Below the pieces are notes generated by a model. The model worked only from the letters and a program-made list of their open reading frames with translations, was not told where the DNA came from and ran no database searches. Shown here piece after piece: positions 1 to 5,732 of a stretch of 15,726 bases of DNA; the stretch's first letter is position 1, and each line of letters opens with the position of its first letter. The stretch lies in NCBI GenBank assembly GCA_030042575.1, contig JASHZK010000383.1, positions 1 through 15,726 on the forward strand, in the 5' to 3' direction. Both the position numbers and the translations under genes were made by a program. The stretch comes from Acidimicrobiales bacterium. Lineage in GTDB: Bacteria; Actinomycetota; Acidimicrobiia; Acidimicrobiales; UBA8190.

Positions 1-81
1 GCCCGGACCCGCCGGCTCGGCCGGCAGGTCGAGGTGGCCGGGGCCGACCGCCGGGCGGTCCGGCGGATGTTGGGTCGCTGA
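1..81 (+). CDS. rpmI: 50S ribosomal protein L35, C-terminal 26 residues (partial)
   Basis: The window opens inside this gene, in frame from base 1, and the frame closes at TGA 79-81. The visible peptide is basic and ends in VRRMLGR. It contains the RRLGRQVEVAGADRRAVRR pattern typical of the L35 C-terminus, where a basic loop binds 23S rRNA in the large subunit. rplT follows after 60 bases, the usual infC-rpmI-rplT order, which supports the call for so short a piece. The start, and any infC gene with its autoregulatory leader, lie outside the window. Confidence 0.85.
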   Translation, partial: ARTRRLGRQVEVAGADRRAVRRMLGR

Positions 82-141
82 AGCCCGCTCGCCTCCCCGG
101 CCGTCGGTCGGGGCGCGGTTCGATCGAGAAAAGGAGCTCCG

Positions 142-531
142 ATGGCCAGGGTCAAGCGCGCTGTGGGCAGCAAGAAGCACCGTCGCGCCGTCCTCGAGCA
201 GGCGGAGGGCTACTACGGCAACCGCAGCCGCAGCTTCCGCTCGGCCAACGAGGCGGTCATGCACTCGTTGCAGTACGCCTATCGCGACCGCCGGGCTCGC
301 AAGGGCGACTTCCGGCGGCTGTGGATCCAGCGCATCAACGCCGCGGCCCGAGCCAACGGCACCAGCTACAGCCGCTTCATCGCCGGCCTCCGGCAGGCCG
401 AGGTGGAAGTGGACCGCAAGGTGCTGGCCGAGCTGGCGCTGTCCGACCCCGCTGCTTTCGCCCAGCTGGTGACGTTGTCGGGGGCGGCCCGTCCGCTGTC
501 CGAGCCGGCACCGGCGGTGGACGCCTCCTGA
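142..531 (+). CDS. rplT: 50S ribosomal protein L20
   Basis: L20 binds 23S rRNA early in assembly of the large ribosomal subunit. The 129-residue product begins [20 protein letters not shown] and carries the conserved [20 protein letters not shown] and [13 protein letters not shown] stretches over residues 20-75, with a highly basic N-terminus. The ATG at 142 is set by a strong ribosome binding site, AAAGGAG at 130-136. The C-terminus runs roughly 10 residues past the usual 117-120 and is Ala/Pro-rich (ending PAPAVDAS). It lies 60 bases after rpmI, and its TGA (529-531) overlaps the proposed start of the downstream methyltransferase. I see no separate promoter in the rpmI-rplT gap, so co-transcription is likely. 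Confidence 0.97.
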   Translation: MARVKRAVGSKKHRRAVLEQAEGYYGNRSRSFRSANEAVMHSLQYAYRDRRARKGDFRRLWIQRINAAARANGTSYSRFIAGLRQAEVEVDRKVLAELALSDPAAFAQLVTLSGAARPLSEPAPAVDAS

Positions 532-1358
532 GCGCCCCGCTCGACTTCCGTCACCAACGGGTCCAGCGCTTGCGCCGGCTGCTCTCCCGACGACGGGTGC
601 GCCAGGAGGAGGGCGCTTTCGTGGTCGAGGGACTCACCCTGCTCGACAGCGCCCTCGAGGCTCGGGCCGTCGTGGAGTCGGTGTACGTCGACGCGGCCCA
701 CGACATCGACCGGCGACTGTCGGCCTTGCTCGAGCGAGCTCACGGCGCCGGAGCCCGCGTCTTCGAGCTGGCACCGGGTGTGCTCCAGCGCGTGGCGGAG
801 ACGGTGACCCCCCAGCCGGTGCTGGCCGTGGTCCGCAACCCGTCCACCGGTCCCGAGCCGCTCCGGGGTGCGAGCTTCGTGGTCGTGTGCGCCGACGTCC
901 GGGACCCTGGCAACACAGGGGCGGTGATCCGGGCCGCCGACGGGGCGGGGGCCCAGGCCGTGGTGTGCTGCCGGGGCACGGCCGACCCGTTCAACCCCAA
1001 GACCGTTCGTGCCTCGGCCGGGTCGGTGTTGCACCTCCCCGTCGTGGTGGCCGGTCCCCCCGAGGACGTCCTGGACGAGTTGGCCGGTCTGGGGTTGCGC
1101 CGGATGGCGGCAGTGGCCCACGGAGGGCGGCCCCATACCGAGGTCGACCTCCGGGTCCCGCTGGCCTTGGTGCTGGGCAACGAGGCCGCTGGGCTGCCGG
1201 TCGGGCTGGCCGGCCGTGTCGAGGAAGAGGTCACGGTGGCTCTGGCCGGGCGGGCCGAGTCGCTCAACGTGTCGCTCGCGGCCGCCGTCCTCTGTTTCGA
1301 AGTGCTCCGCCAGCGCACCACCGCCGGGCACCCTCCCGCCCCGGTGGCCGTCCCATGA
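528..1358 (+). CDS. SpoU/TrmH-family RNA 2'-O-methyltransferase
   Basis: This is a SAM-dependent RNA ribose methyltransferase of the SPOUT (trefoil-knot) class. Exact target (23S rRNA or tRNA) cannot be read from sequence. Residues about 10-35 form the substrate-binding N-terminal domain, including the family's basic [12 protein letters not shown] and FVVEG. The knot domain has motif 1 [12 protein letters not shown] (about 126), motif 2 LGNEAAGLP (about 216) and motif 3 [11 protein letters not shown] (about 244). Length 276 residues is normal. The start is uncertain: no ATG, GTG or TTG lies in frame between 324 and 569. CTG 528 overlaps the rplT stop as CTGA and keeps the conserved N-terminus. 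TTG 570 or GTG 597 would cut it. In mycobacteria the gene at this place is named tsnR. It overlaps pheS by ATGA at 1355-1358. Confidence 0.88.
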   Translation: MSAPLDFRHQRVQRLRRLLSRRRVRQEEGAFVVEGLTLLDSALEARAVVESVYVDAAHDIDRRLSALLERAHGAGARVFELAPGVLQRVAETVTPQPVLAVVRNPSTGPEPLRGASFVVVCADVRDPGNTGAVIRAADGAGAQAVVCCRGTADPFNPKTVRASAGSVLHLPVVVAGPPEDVLDELAGLGLRRMAAVAHGGRPHTEVDLRVPLALVLGNEAAGLPVGLAGRVEEEVTVALAGRAESLNVSLAAAVLCFEVLRQRTTAGHPPAPVAVP

Positions 1359-2401
1359 ACGAACCAGTCGGCCTCGGGGCGCTGGACTCGGTGCTGAGCC
1401 GGGCTCGGACGGCCGCCGAGGAGGTCACCACGGCGGCCGAGCTGCAGCGGGTGGAGACGGAGCTGCTGGGCAAGCACGGGGAGCTGACCCTGGTTCAGCG
1501 CTCTTTGGGCTCGCTCGATCCCGAGCAACGTCGCCATACCGGCCGCCGCTTGAACGAGGTGCGCCGGCAGGTCGAAGAGGTGCTGGCCGAGCGGCGACTC
1601 CTGCTACGGGCCGCCGAACGCGCCCAGCGCCTGGCCGACGAGCGCCTGGATCTGACCGAGGTGGTCGGGCTCCGGCGACGGGGCCGTGTCCACGTGGTGG
1701 AGCGGACCCGCCAGGAGCTCGAGGACGTCTTCGTCGCCATGGGCTTCGCCGTGGTGGAAGGCCCCGAGGTCGAGACGGACTGGCACAACTTCGAAGCCCT
1801 CAACATCCCCCCCGCTCACCCGGCCCGCAGCATGTGGGACACGCTGTTCCTCGACCTGGGCCCGCCCGAGTCGGTCGTGCTGCGCACCCATACGTCACCG
1901 GTGCAGATTCGCTTGATGCAGCGCCAGGCACCGCCCGTCTACGCGGTGATGCCGGGCCGCTGTTACCGCCGGGACACGCCCGATGCCCGCCACATCCCCA
2001 CTTTCCACCAGATCGAGGGGCTGGTGGTCGACCACGGCATCTCCTTCGCCGAGCTGGCCGGGACGATCGAGACCTTCACCACTGCCTACTTCGGCCAGGA
2101 CATCCACTCCCGCCTGCGTCCCTCGTATTTCCCCTTCACCGAGCCCTCGGCCGAGTTCGAGATCACGTGCACCATCTGCAAGGGAGCCGGCTGCCGGACG
2201 TGCTCGAACACCGGGTGGATCGAGCTCGGAGGCTGTGGGATGGTCGACCCCGCCGTGTTCCAAGCGGTCGGGATCGATCCCGAGGTGTGGACGGGCTTCG
2301 CCTTCGGATTCGGCATCGATCGCTGCGCCCAGATGCGCCACGAGCTCCCCGACATGCGCGTGCTGCTGGAGAACGACGTGCGCATCCTCGAGCAGCTCTA
2401 G
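1355..2401 (+). CDS. pheS: Phenylalanine--tRNA ligase alpha subunit
   Basis: The catalytic alpha subunit of the alpha2-beta2 class II synthetase charges tRNA-Phe with phenylalanine using ATP. The 348-residue product has an N-terminal coiled coil that holds tRNA (about 5-100), then the class II core. Visible motifs are HPARSMWDTLF (155-165), LRTHTSPVQIR, GRCYRRDTPDARHIPTFHQIEG (motif 2 region) and the C-terminal GFAFGFGIDRCAQMRH (motif 3). Four cysteines at 272, 275, 280 and 283 (C-x2-C-x4-C-x2-C) match the small Cys knuckle found in many bacterial PheS. ATG 1355 overlaps the upstream methyltransferase stop by four bases, so translational coupling is likely. pheT follows after 14 bases. Confidence 0.97.
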   Translation: MNEPVGLGALDSVLSRARTAAEEVTTAAELQRVETELLGKHGELTLVQRSLGSLDPEQRRHTGRRLNEVRRQVEEVLAERRLLLRAAERAQRLADERLDLTEVVGLRRRGRVHVVERTRQELEDVFVAMGFAVVEGPEVETDWHNFEALNIPPAHPARSMWDTLFLDLGPPESVVLRTHTSPVQIRLMQRQAPPVYAVMPGRCYRRDTPDARHIPTFHQIEGLVVDHGISFAELAGTIETFTTAYFGQDIHSRLRPSYFPFTEPSAEFEITCTICKGAGCRTCSNTGWIELGGCGMVDPAVFQAVGIDPEVWTGFAFGFGIDRCAQMRHELPDMRVLLENDVRILEQL

Positions 2402-2415
2402 TCGAGTCGTCGGTC

Positions 2416-4902
2416 ATGCGCGTCCCGCTCTCGTGGATCCGCGACTTCGCTCCGGTGGGGGACGACGTCGCCGCTGTGGCCAGGACCCTCGACGACCTGG
2501 GGCTGGTGGTCGAGGAGATCGTCCGCGTGGGCGAGGGGCTGGGCGACGTCGTGGTGGCCCGGGTGGAGGAGATCGCCGCCATCCCCGGAGCCGACCGCAT
2601 CCGCCGGGTGGTGGTCGATGCCGGGGCCGGTCCCGTGGAGGTGGTATGCGGAGCCTGGAACTTCAAGGAGGGCGACCTGGTGCCGCTGGCGCCGGTGGGG
2701 GCCGTGCTCCCCGGGGGGTTCGAGATCGCCCGGCGCAAGATGAAAGGTGTCGTGTCCAACGGCATGCTCTGCTCGCCCAAGGAGCTCCAGCTGGCCGAGG
2801 ACCACGAGGGCATCCTCGTGCTGGGCGCAGCCCCTGGCGTCGGTGGGGCCGGCCAGAGCCTGGTGCCGGGCACAGCCCTGGTCGAGGCCCTGGGTATCGA
2901 GCGCGACGTGGTGTTCGACCTGGCCGTCGAAGCCAACCGGCCCGACGCCGCCTCGGTGGCCGGAGTCGCCCGCGACCTGGCTGCCGGGCTCAAGGTGCCC
3001 TTCGTCCTCCCCGATCCGCCCGAACCGCGGTCCGGCCCGGTGCCGATCGGGGAGCTGGCACGCCTGGAGGTGGTCGATCTCGACCTGTGCCCGCGCTTTG
3101 TGGCCCGGGTCCTGCCGGCGGTGGCGGTGACCGCCTCTGAGCAGTGGGTGGCCCGTCGTCTCACCTTGGCCGGAATGCGCCCGCTCAACAACGTGGTGGA
3201 CGCCTCGAACTACGTCATGCTCGAGCTCGGCCAGCCCACCCATCCGTACGATCTCGACCGCCTGGCTGGTTCGGGCCTGCGGGTCCGGGCCGCCCGGCCC
3301 GGCGAGCGCCTCCTCACTCTCGACGGCGTCGAGCGGCGACTGGGAGAGCGGTCGGTGGGGGGCGCCGACGACCGGCGCGACTGTCTCATCTGCGACGCCG
3401 AGGACCATCCCGTGGGCATCGCCGGCATCATGGGCGGGACGTCGAGCGAGATCACCGACCGCACCACGCGTGTCCTCGTGGAGGCGGCCTACTTCGACCC
3501 CATGGCCGTGGCCCGTACCTCCAAGCGCCTGGGCCTGCGCACCGAGGCGTCGGCCCGCTTCGAGCGGGGCTGTGACCCGGCGGGGATCGACCGTGCCGTG
3601 GCCCGCTTGATCGAGGTGCTGGGGGCGGGCGACACGGTGGAGGTGGCGGCCGGGTCCATCGACGTGCGGGGCCAGGTACCCGGCCCGCGGCAGGTGCCGG
3701 TGCGCCTGGCCCGGGTGAACGCCGTGCTCGGTACCGATCTGTCCGCCGCCCAAGTCACCGGATTGCTCGAACCCATCGGCTTCGCTTCGGTGCCGGAGGC
3801 CGGTGGGGTGATCGAGGTGACCGTGCCCAGCTTCCGTCCCGACAGCCAGCGCGAGATCGACGTGATCGAAGAGGTGGCTCGCCACCACGGCTATTGGCGC
3901 ATCGCCCGCCGACGACGGTCGAGCCCCCAGGTCGGAGGGTTGACCCCCTACCAGCGCCAACGTCGACTGGTGCGCCAGGTGATGGCGGGACTCGGTGCGC
4001 ACGAGGCCTGGACGGCGTCACTGCTGGCTCCCGGTGATCACACACGCGTGGGCTGGGCCGAGGGGATCACCGTGTCGAACCCGCTCGCGCCCGACGAGTC
4101 GGTGCTGCGCCGCAGCGTGCTGCCCGGGATGCTGCGGGCGCTGGCCTTCAACGCGGCGCGCCAGCGGGGGGAGATCCGCCTGTTCGAGGTGGGCAACGTC
4201 TTTCCCCCTCCGACCCAGGAACGGGTGGCCGCCGCTCTGTCCGACCGGGTCGACTCGGTCGTCGAAGAGCGTGAGATGTTGGCGGTCGCTTTAGGTGCGC
4301 CGGGGGACGACGCCATGTCGGCTGCGGCGGCCTGGTACCTCTTGGCCGACGCCATGGGCATCGAGGAGGTCGAGCTGGTGGCGGTCCCGCCGGATGCCTC
4401 CGATCCGGCTACGGCGGCAGGCCTCCATCCCACCCGCCGGGCCCGGCTCACCTTCGACGAAGGGACCGAGCTCGGCGTGCTGGGGGAGGTGGACACCGAG
4501 GTCCTGGGGGCCTTCGGGTTCGACGGCGCCCGTCAGCGAGTGGGTTGGTTGGAGCTCGACCTGGGCCGGCTGCTGGGCGAGGCGCCGCGCCGCAGCGAGG
4601 AGGCGGAGACGGTGAGCCGGTACCCGAGCAGCGATGTCGACCTGGCCTTCGTGGTGGACGCCGCCGTGCCGGCGGCAGCAGTGGAGGCCAGTCTCCGCGG
4701 CGCGGTCGGCGGGGTCCTCGAGTCCGTGGAGCTCTTCGACGTGTTCCGGGGGGCGGGCATGCCGGGGCGGAGCCGGAGCCTGGCCTTCCGCCTTCGGTTA
4801 CGCGCCTTCGATCACACCCTGGCCGAAGGGGAGATCCAGGTCCTACGAGGCCGCTGCATCGAGCAGGTGGTGGCCGACCACGGGGCCGTACTGCGACAGT
4901 GA
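2416..4902 (+). CDS. pheT: Phenylalanine--tRNA ligase beta subunit
   Basis: The beta subunit pairs with PheS, binds tRNA-Phe and edits mischarged Tyr-tRNA. The 828-residue product begins MRVPLSWIRDF, as is usual. Domain order matches the family: EMAP-II-like tRNA-binding OB fold (about 45-150, with MKGVVSNGMLCSPKELQL), B3/B4 editing domain (about 217-400, with NVVDASNYVMLELGQPTHPYD, IAGIMGG and RTEASARFERG), B5 domain (about 423-490), catalytic-like core, and C-terminal FDX-ACB anticodon-binding domain from SRYPSSDVDLAF (about 733) to the end. The start codon has only a weak ribosome binding site, as expected for a second cistron 14 bases behind pheS. No truncation or frameshift is seen. Confidence 0.97.
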   Translation: MRVPLSWIRDFAPVGDDVAAVARTLDDLGLVVEEIVRVGEGLGDVVVARVEEIAAIPGADRIRRVVVDAGAGPVEVVCGAWNFKEGDLVPLAPVGAVLPGGFEIARRKMKGVVSNGMLCSPKELQLAEDHEGILVLGAAPGVGGAGQSLVPGTALVEALGIERDVVFDLAVEANRPDAASVAGVARDLAAGLKVPFVLPDPPEPRSGPVPIGELARLEVVDLDLCPRFVARVLPAVAVTASEQWVARRLTLAGMRPLNNVVDASNYVMLELGQPTHPYDLDRLAGSGLRVRAARPGERLLTLDGVERRLGERSVGGADDRRDCLICDAEDHPVGIAGIMGGTSSEITDRTTRVLVEAAYFDPMAVARTSKRLGLRTEASARFERGCDPAGIDRAVARLIEVLGAGDTVEVAAGSIDVRGQVPGPRQVPVRLARVNAVLGTDLSAAQVTGLLEPIGFASVPEAGGVIEVTVPSFRPDSQREIDVIEEVARHHGYWRIARRRRSSPQVGGLTPYQRQRRLVRQVMAGLGAHEAWTASLLAPGDHTRVGWAEGITVSNPLAPDESVLRRSVLPGMLRALAFNAARQRGEIRLFEVGNVFPPPTQERVAAALSDRVDSVVEEREMLAVALGAPGDDAMSAAAAWYLLADAMGIEEVELVAVPPDASDPATAAGLHPTRRARLTFDEGTELGVLGEVDTEVLGAFGFDGARQRVGWLELDLGRLLGEAPRRSEEAETVSRYPSSDVDLAFVVDAAVPAAAVEASLRGAVGGVLESVELFDVFRGAGMPGRSRSLAFRLRLRAFDHTLAEGEIQVLRGRCIEQVVADHGAVLRQ

Positions 4903-5012
4903 GCCCTCCGGGCGTGCCCGGCTGGTGGGCGGTACCCGGCGAGGTCCTGAGCTGGGCCGTTGCCCGATGACGCCAGGCCCCCAGCGCGGTGTGGTACTGC
5001 TATGGGTACCAG
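4903..5012. other. pheT downstream spacer with two small inverted repeats
   Basis: No gene is supported here. CCGGG-CGTG-CCCGG at 4908-4921 (5-bp stem, tetraloop) directly follows pheT. It lacks a T-run, so it is at best a weak terminator or mRNA 3' end. A second inverted repeat pairs TGGTAC (4992-4997) with GTACCA (5006-5011), immediately before the ribosome-binding-site-like element described next. A reading frame runs from ATG 4969 to TAG 5038 and would give a 22-residue peptide ending EKGGGPTA. It shares bases with the 16S-complementary stretch, which alone forces that ending, so I do not call it coding. Confidence 0.4.
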
Positions 5013-5095
5013 AGAAAGGAGGTGGTCCAACTGCATAGTCAACGACTTGGGACCCTGGAGGTGACTGGCCGCTGAGGCGGCTCGCTGGACCACCT
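5013..5095 (+). promoter_or_regulatory. Candidate cis-element: extended Shine-Dalgarno with built-in anti-Shine-Dalgarno arm
   Basis: Bases 5013-5028 read AGAAAGGAGGTGGTCC. The complement of the usual bacterial 16S 3' tail is AGAAAGGAGGTGATCC, so 15 of 16 match and the sixteenth could form a G-U pair. The distal arm TGGACCACCT (5086-5095) is the perfect reverse complement of AGGTGGTCCA (5020-5029) and nearly copies the 16S tail GGATCACCT. The loop (5030-5085) holds a GCCGC-TGAG-GCGGC hairpin (5068-5081) and a second AGGTG (5059-5063) that could compete for the CACCT of the distal arm. The layout suggests a switch in which the ribosome site is free or hidden. It could control the 14-codon ORF inside it or be part of a small RNA. 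The structure is seen directly; function is inferred. Confidence 0.55.
5031..5075 (+). CDS. Possible 14-codon ORF behind the extended Shine-Dalgarno
   Basis: If the exceptional ribosome binding site AAAGGAGG (5015-5022) drives translation, the only start at proper spacing is CTG 5031, eight bases downstream. It gives a 14-residue peptide, (M)HSQRLGTLEVTGR, ending at TGA 5073-5075. A CTG start is rare, and 14 codons cannot be shown to be coding from one sequence. An overlapping alternative, ATG 5002 to TGA 5062-5064 (20 residues), reads straight through the ribosome binding site and has none of its own. The stop lies inside the inner GCCGC-TGAG-GCGGC hairpin. Function unknown. It may be a leader peptide or only a sequence constraint of the RNA element. 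Confidence 0.25.
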   Translation: MHSQRLGTLEVTGR

Positions 5096-5128
5096 GGCGA
5101 ATCCCAACCAGTTACCCGCCGATCCTCC

Positions 5129-5153
5129 CGCCGGGGACTTGTCCCACCCGGCG
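5129..5153 (+). other. GC-rich hairpin downstream of the switch element
   Basis: CGCCGGG (5129-5135) pairs perfectly with CCCGGCG (5147-5153). GAC (5136-5138) and GTC (5141-5143) can extend the stem around a TT loop, leaving CCA bulged. There is no T-run, so it may be a factor-dependent or structure-only terminator, an RNA-stabilising stem, or the expression platform of the element 35 bases upstream. Only the folding potential is visible. Confidence 0.4.
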
Positions 5154-5191
5154 CAGTAGGGGAGGGGTCGGTGCCTTTCCAGTGATGTGTG

Positions 5192-5219
5192 CGAGGGGCG
5201 CCCTTCGGGGCGCCCCTCG
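5192..5219. terminator. Strong bidirectional UUCG-capped hairpin between convergent genes
   Basis: CGAGGGGCGCCC (5192-5203) and GGGCGCCCCTCG (5208-5219) form a perfect 12-bp stem closed by the very stable C-TTCG-G tetraloop. It lies 28 bases past the stop of the minus-strand gene and about 290 bases past pheT, where transcription from both sides would meet. There is no T-run on either strand, as in many high-GC actinobacterial terminators. Termination is inferred from strength and position. Confidence 0.75.
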
Positions 5220-5247
5220 GCGCGCCGTCGACCGTGGGCGCCGCGCC

Positions 5248-5604
5248 TCAGCCCAGAGCGGTTGGAGGCAGTTGGAGCCCGTCGAGGATGGCGCGGGTGG
5301 CCGGGCCCATGGCCTGTTCCACCGTGCGCAGGTCGTCGGGGGACAGGCTCTCGAGGAAGGCCCCGCCCACCAGCTCCTCGGCGTCTTCGGAGCTGGCGGC
5401 GATGCGCTCGATCCCGCCCATGATCCGCTGCACGAGCGGCTCGGCCCGGTCGATCAGCCGGAGGATCGTGGCGGTGAAGTCGGCGAGCTCCTCCAAGGCG
5501 ACAGCGGCCCCCGGGTCGTCGTCCGCCGCCTCCACCAGGGCCAGGTAGCGCTGGGCGAACTCGGGCACGTGCTCGAGGACGAGCTCCACCTCGGGATCGG
5601 ACAT
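5248..5604 (-). CDS. Small acidic helical protein of unknown function
   Basis: I do not recognise this 118-residue protein. It begins MSDPEVELVLEHVPEF and is strongly acidic: I count 24 Asp/Glu, 7 Arg, no Lys, no Cys and no Trp. The sequence looks all-helical, with regular Leu/Ile/Val spacing, and I see no signal peptide, membrane segment or metal site. The end contains FLESLSPDDLRTVEQAMGP. The gene is the only one on the minus strand and sits between pheT and argC, divergent from argC. The opposite-strand frame is Gly/His-rich and looks like a shadow, so minus is preferred. ATG 5604 is favoured over the adjacent ATG 5607, because a good -10 box six bases further upstream would start the transcript at 5604. 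There is no ribosome binding site. Confidence 0.7.
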   Translation of the reverse strand: MSDPEVELVLEHVPEFAQRYLALVEAADDDPGAAVALEELADFTATILRLIDRAEPLVQRIMGGIERIAASSEDAEELVGGAFLESLSPDDLRTVEQAMGPATRAILDGLQLPPTALG

Positions 5605-5610
5605 CATCGA

Positions 5611-5639
5611 AAGATAATGAAATGCCGTGACATCGGCAA
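5611..5639 (-). promoter_or_regulatory. Predicted promoter of the minus-strand small gene (leaderless)
   Basis: Read on the minus strand, TTGCCG (plus positions 5634-5639) and TATCTT (5611-5616) form a sigma70-like -35/-10 pair with an optimal 17-bp spacer. The -10 box ends six bases before ATG 5604, so transcription would begin at the start codon. This agrees with the absence of any Shine-Dalgarno sequence. The -10 matches TATAAT at four of six positions. Confidence 0.5.
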
Positions 5640-5690
5640 GGGGGCAGGGGCATGTGCACCTGGCGTTCCCAGCCACGTTCTCCACAGGGG

Positions 5691-5711
5691 CGCATATTGC
5701 ATCAATATGCG
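5691..5711. promoter_or_regulatory. Probable ARG box (ArgR operator) upstream of argC
   Basis: CGCATATTG (5691-5699), a CAT spacer, and CAATATGCG (5703-5711) form a perfect 9+9 bp palindrome. Inside it, TGCATCAATATGCG (5698-5711) fits the ARG-box plan of TGNAT and ATNCA half-sites four bases apart, apart from the last base. It overlaps the proposed argC -35 box (5697-5702) and the start of the spacer, so a bound ArgR hexamer would block RNA polymerase. The argR gene lies in the same operon. Operator identity is inferred from this pattern and context. A second box, common in other argC operators, is not obvious. Confidence 0.7.
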
Positions 5712-5725
5712 GATTAACGTATAGT
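5697..5725 (+). promoter_or_regulatory. Predicted argC operon promoter (leaderless)
   Basis: TTGCAT (5697-5702) and TATAGT (5720-5725) are a near-consensus -35/-10 pair with a 17-bp spacer. The expected start point (6-9 bases after the -10) falls at 5731-5734, on the GTG start codon at 5733. So the argCJBDFRGH mRNA is predicted to be leaderless, which is common in Actinobacteria. No Shine-Dalgarno sequence precedes argC. Confidence 0.7.
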
Positions 5726-5732
5726 CTTGCAG

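Noticed and set aside
366..1331. Long minus-strand open frame opposite the methyltransferase
   Set aside because: Gly/His/Arg-rich shadow typical of the antisense of high-GC genes. The plus strand carries all SpoU motifs.
2398..4002. Long minus-strand open frame (534 codons) opposite pheT
   Set aside because: No recognisable domain and His/Gly-rich composition. pheT is certain on the plus strand.
4992..5012. Inverted repeat TGGTAC/GTACCA as a repressor operator
   Set aside because: Short arms, no promoter boxes nearby that I can defend, and no matching regulator. More likely RNA structure next to the switch element or chance.
4969..5038. 22-codon frame ending in EKGGGPTA
   Set aside because: The ending is dictated by the 16S-complementary AGAAAGGAGGTGGTCC text. 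There is no ribosome binding site before ATG 4969.
4903..5191. tRNA gene in the pheT downstream gap
   Set aside because: No cloverleaf with acceptor stem, GGTTCGAATCC-like T arm or CCA spacing could be drawn.
5182..5724. Plus-strand 180-codon frame between pheT and argC
   Set aside because: Antisense of the better-supported minus-strand gene. It runs through both promoters and ends at the argC start, with Gly/His-rich low-quality composition.
5727..5732. TTG 5727 as argC start
   Set aside because: It lies only two bases after the -10 box, upstream of any plausible transcript start. GTG 5733 fits both promoter geometry and family N-terminus.
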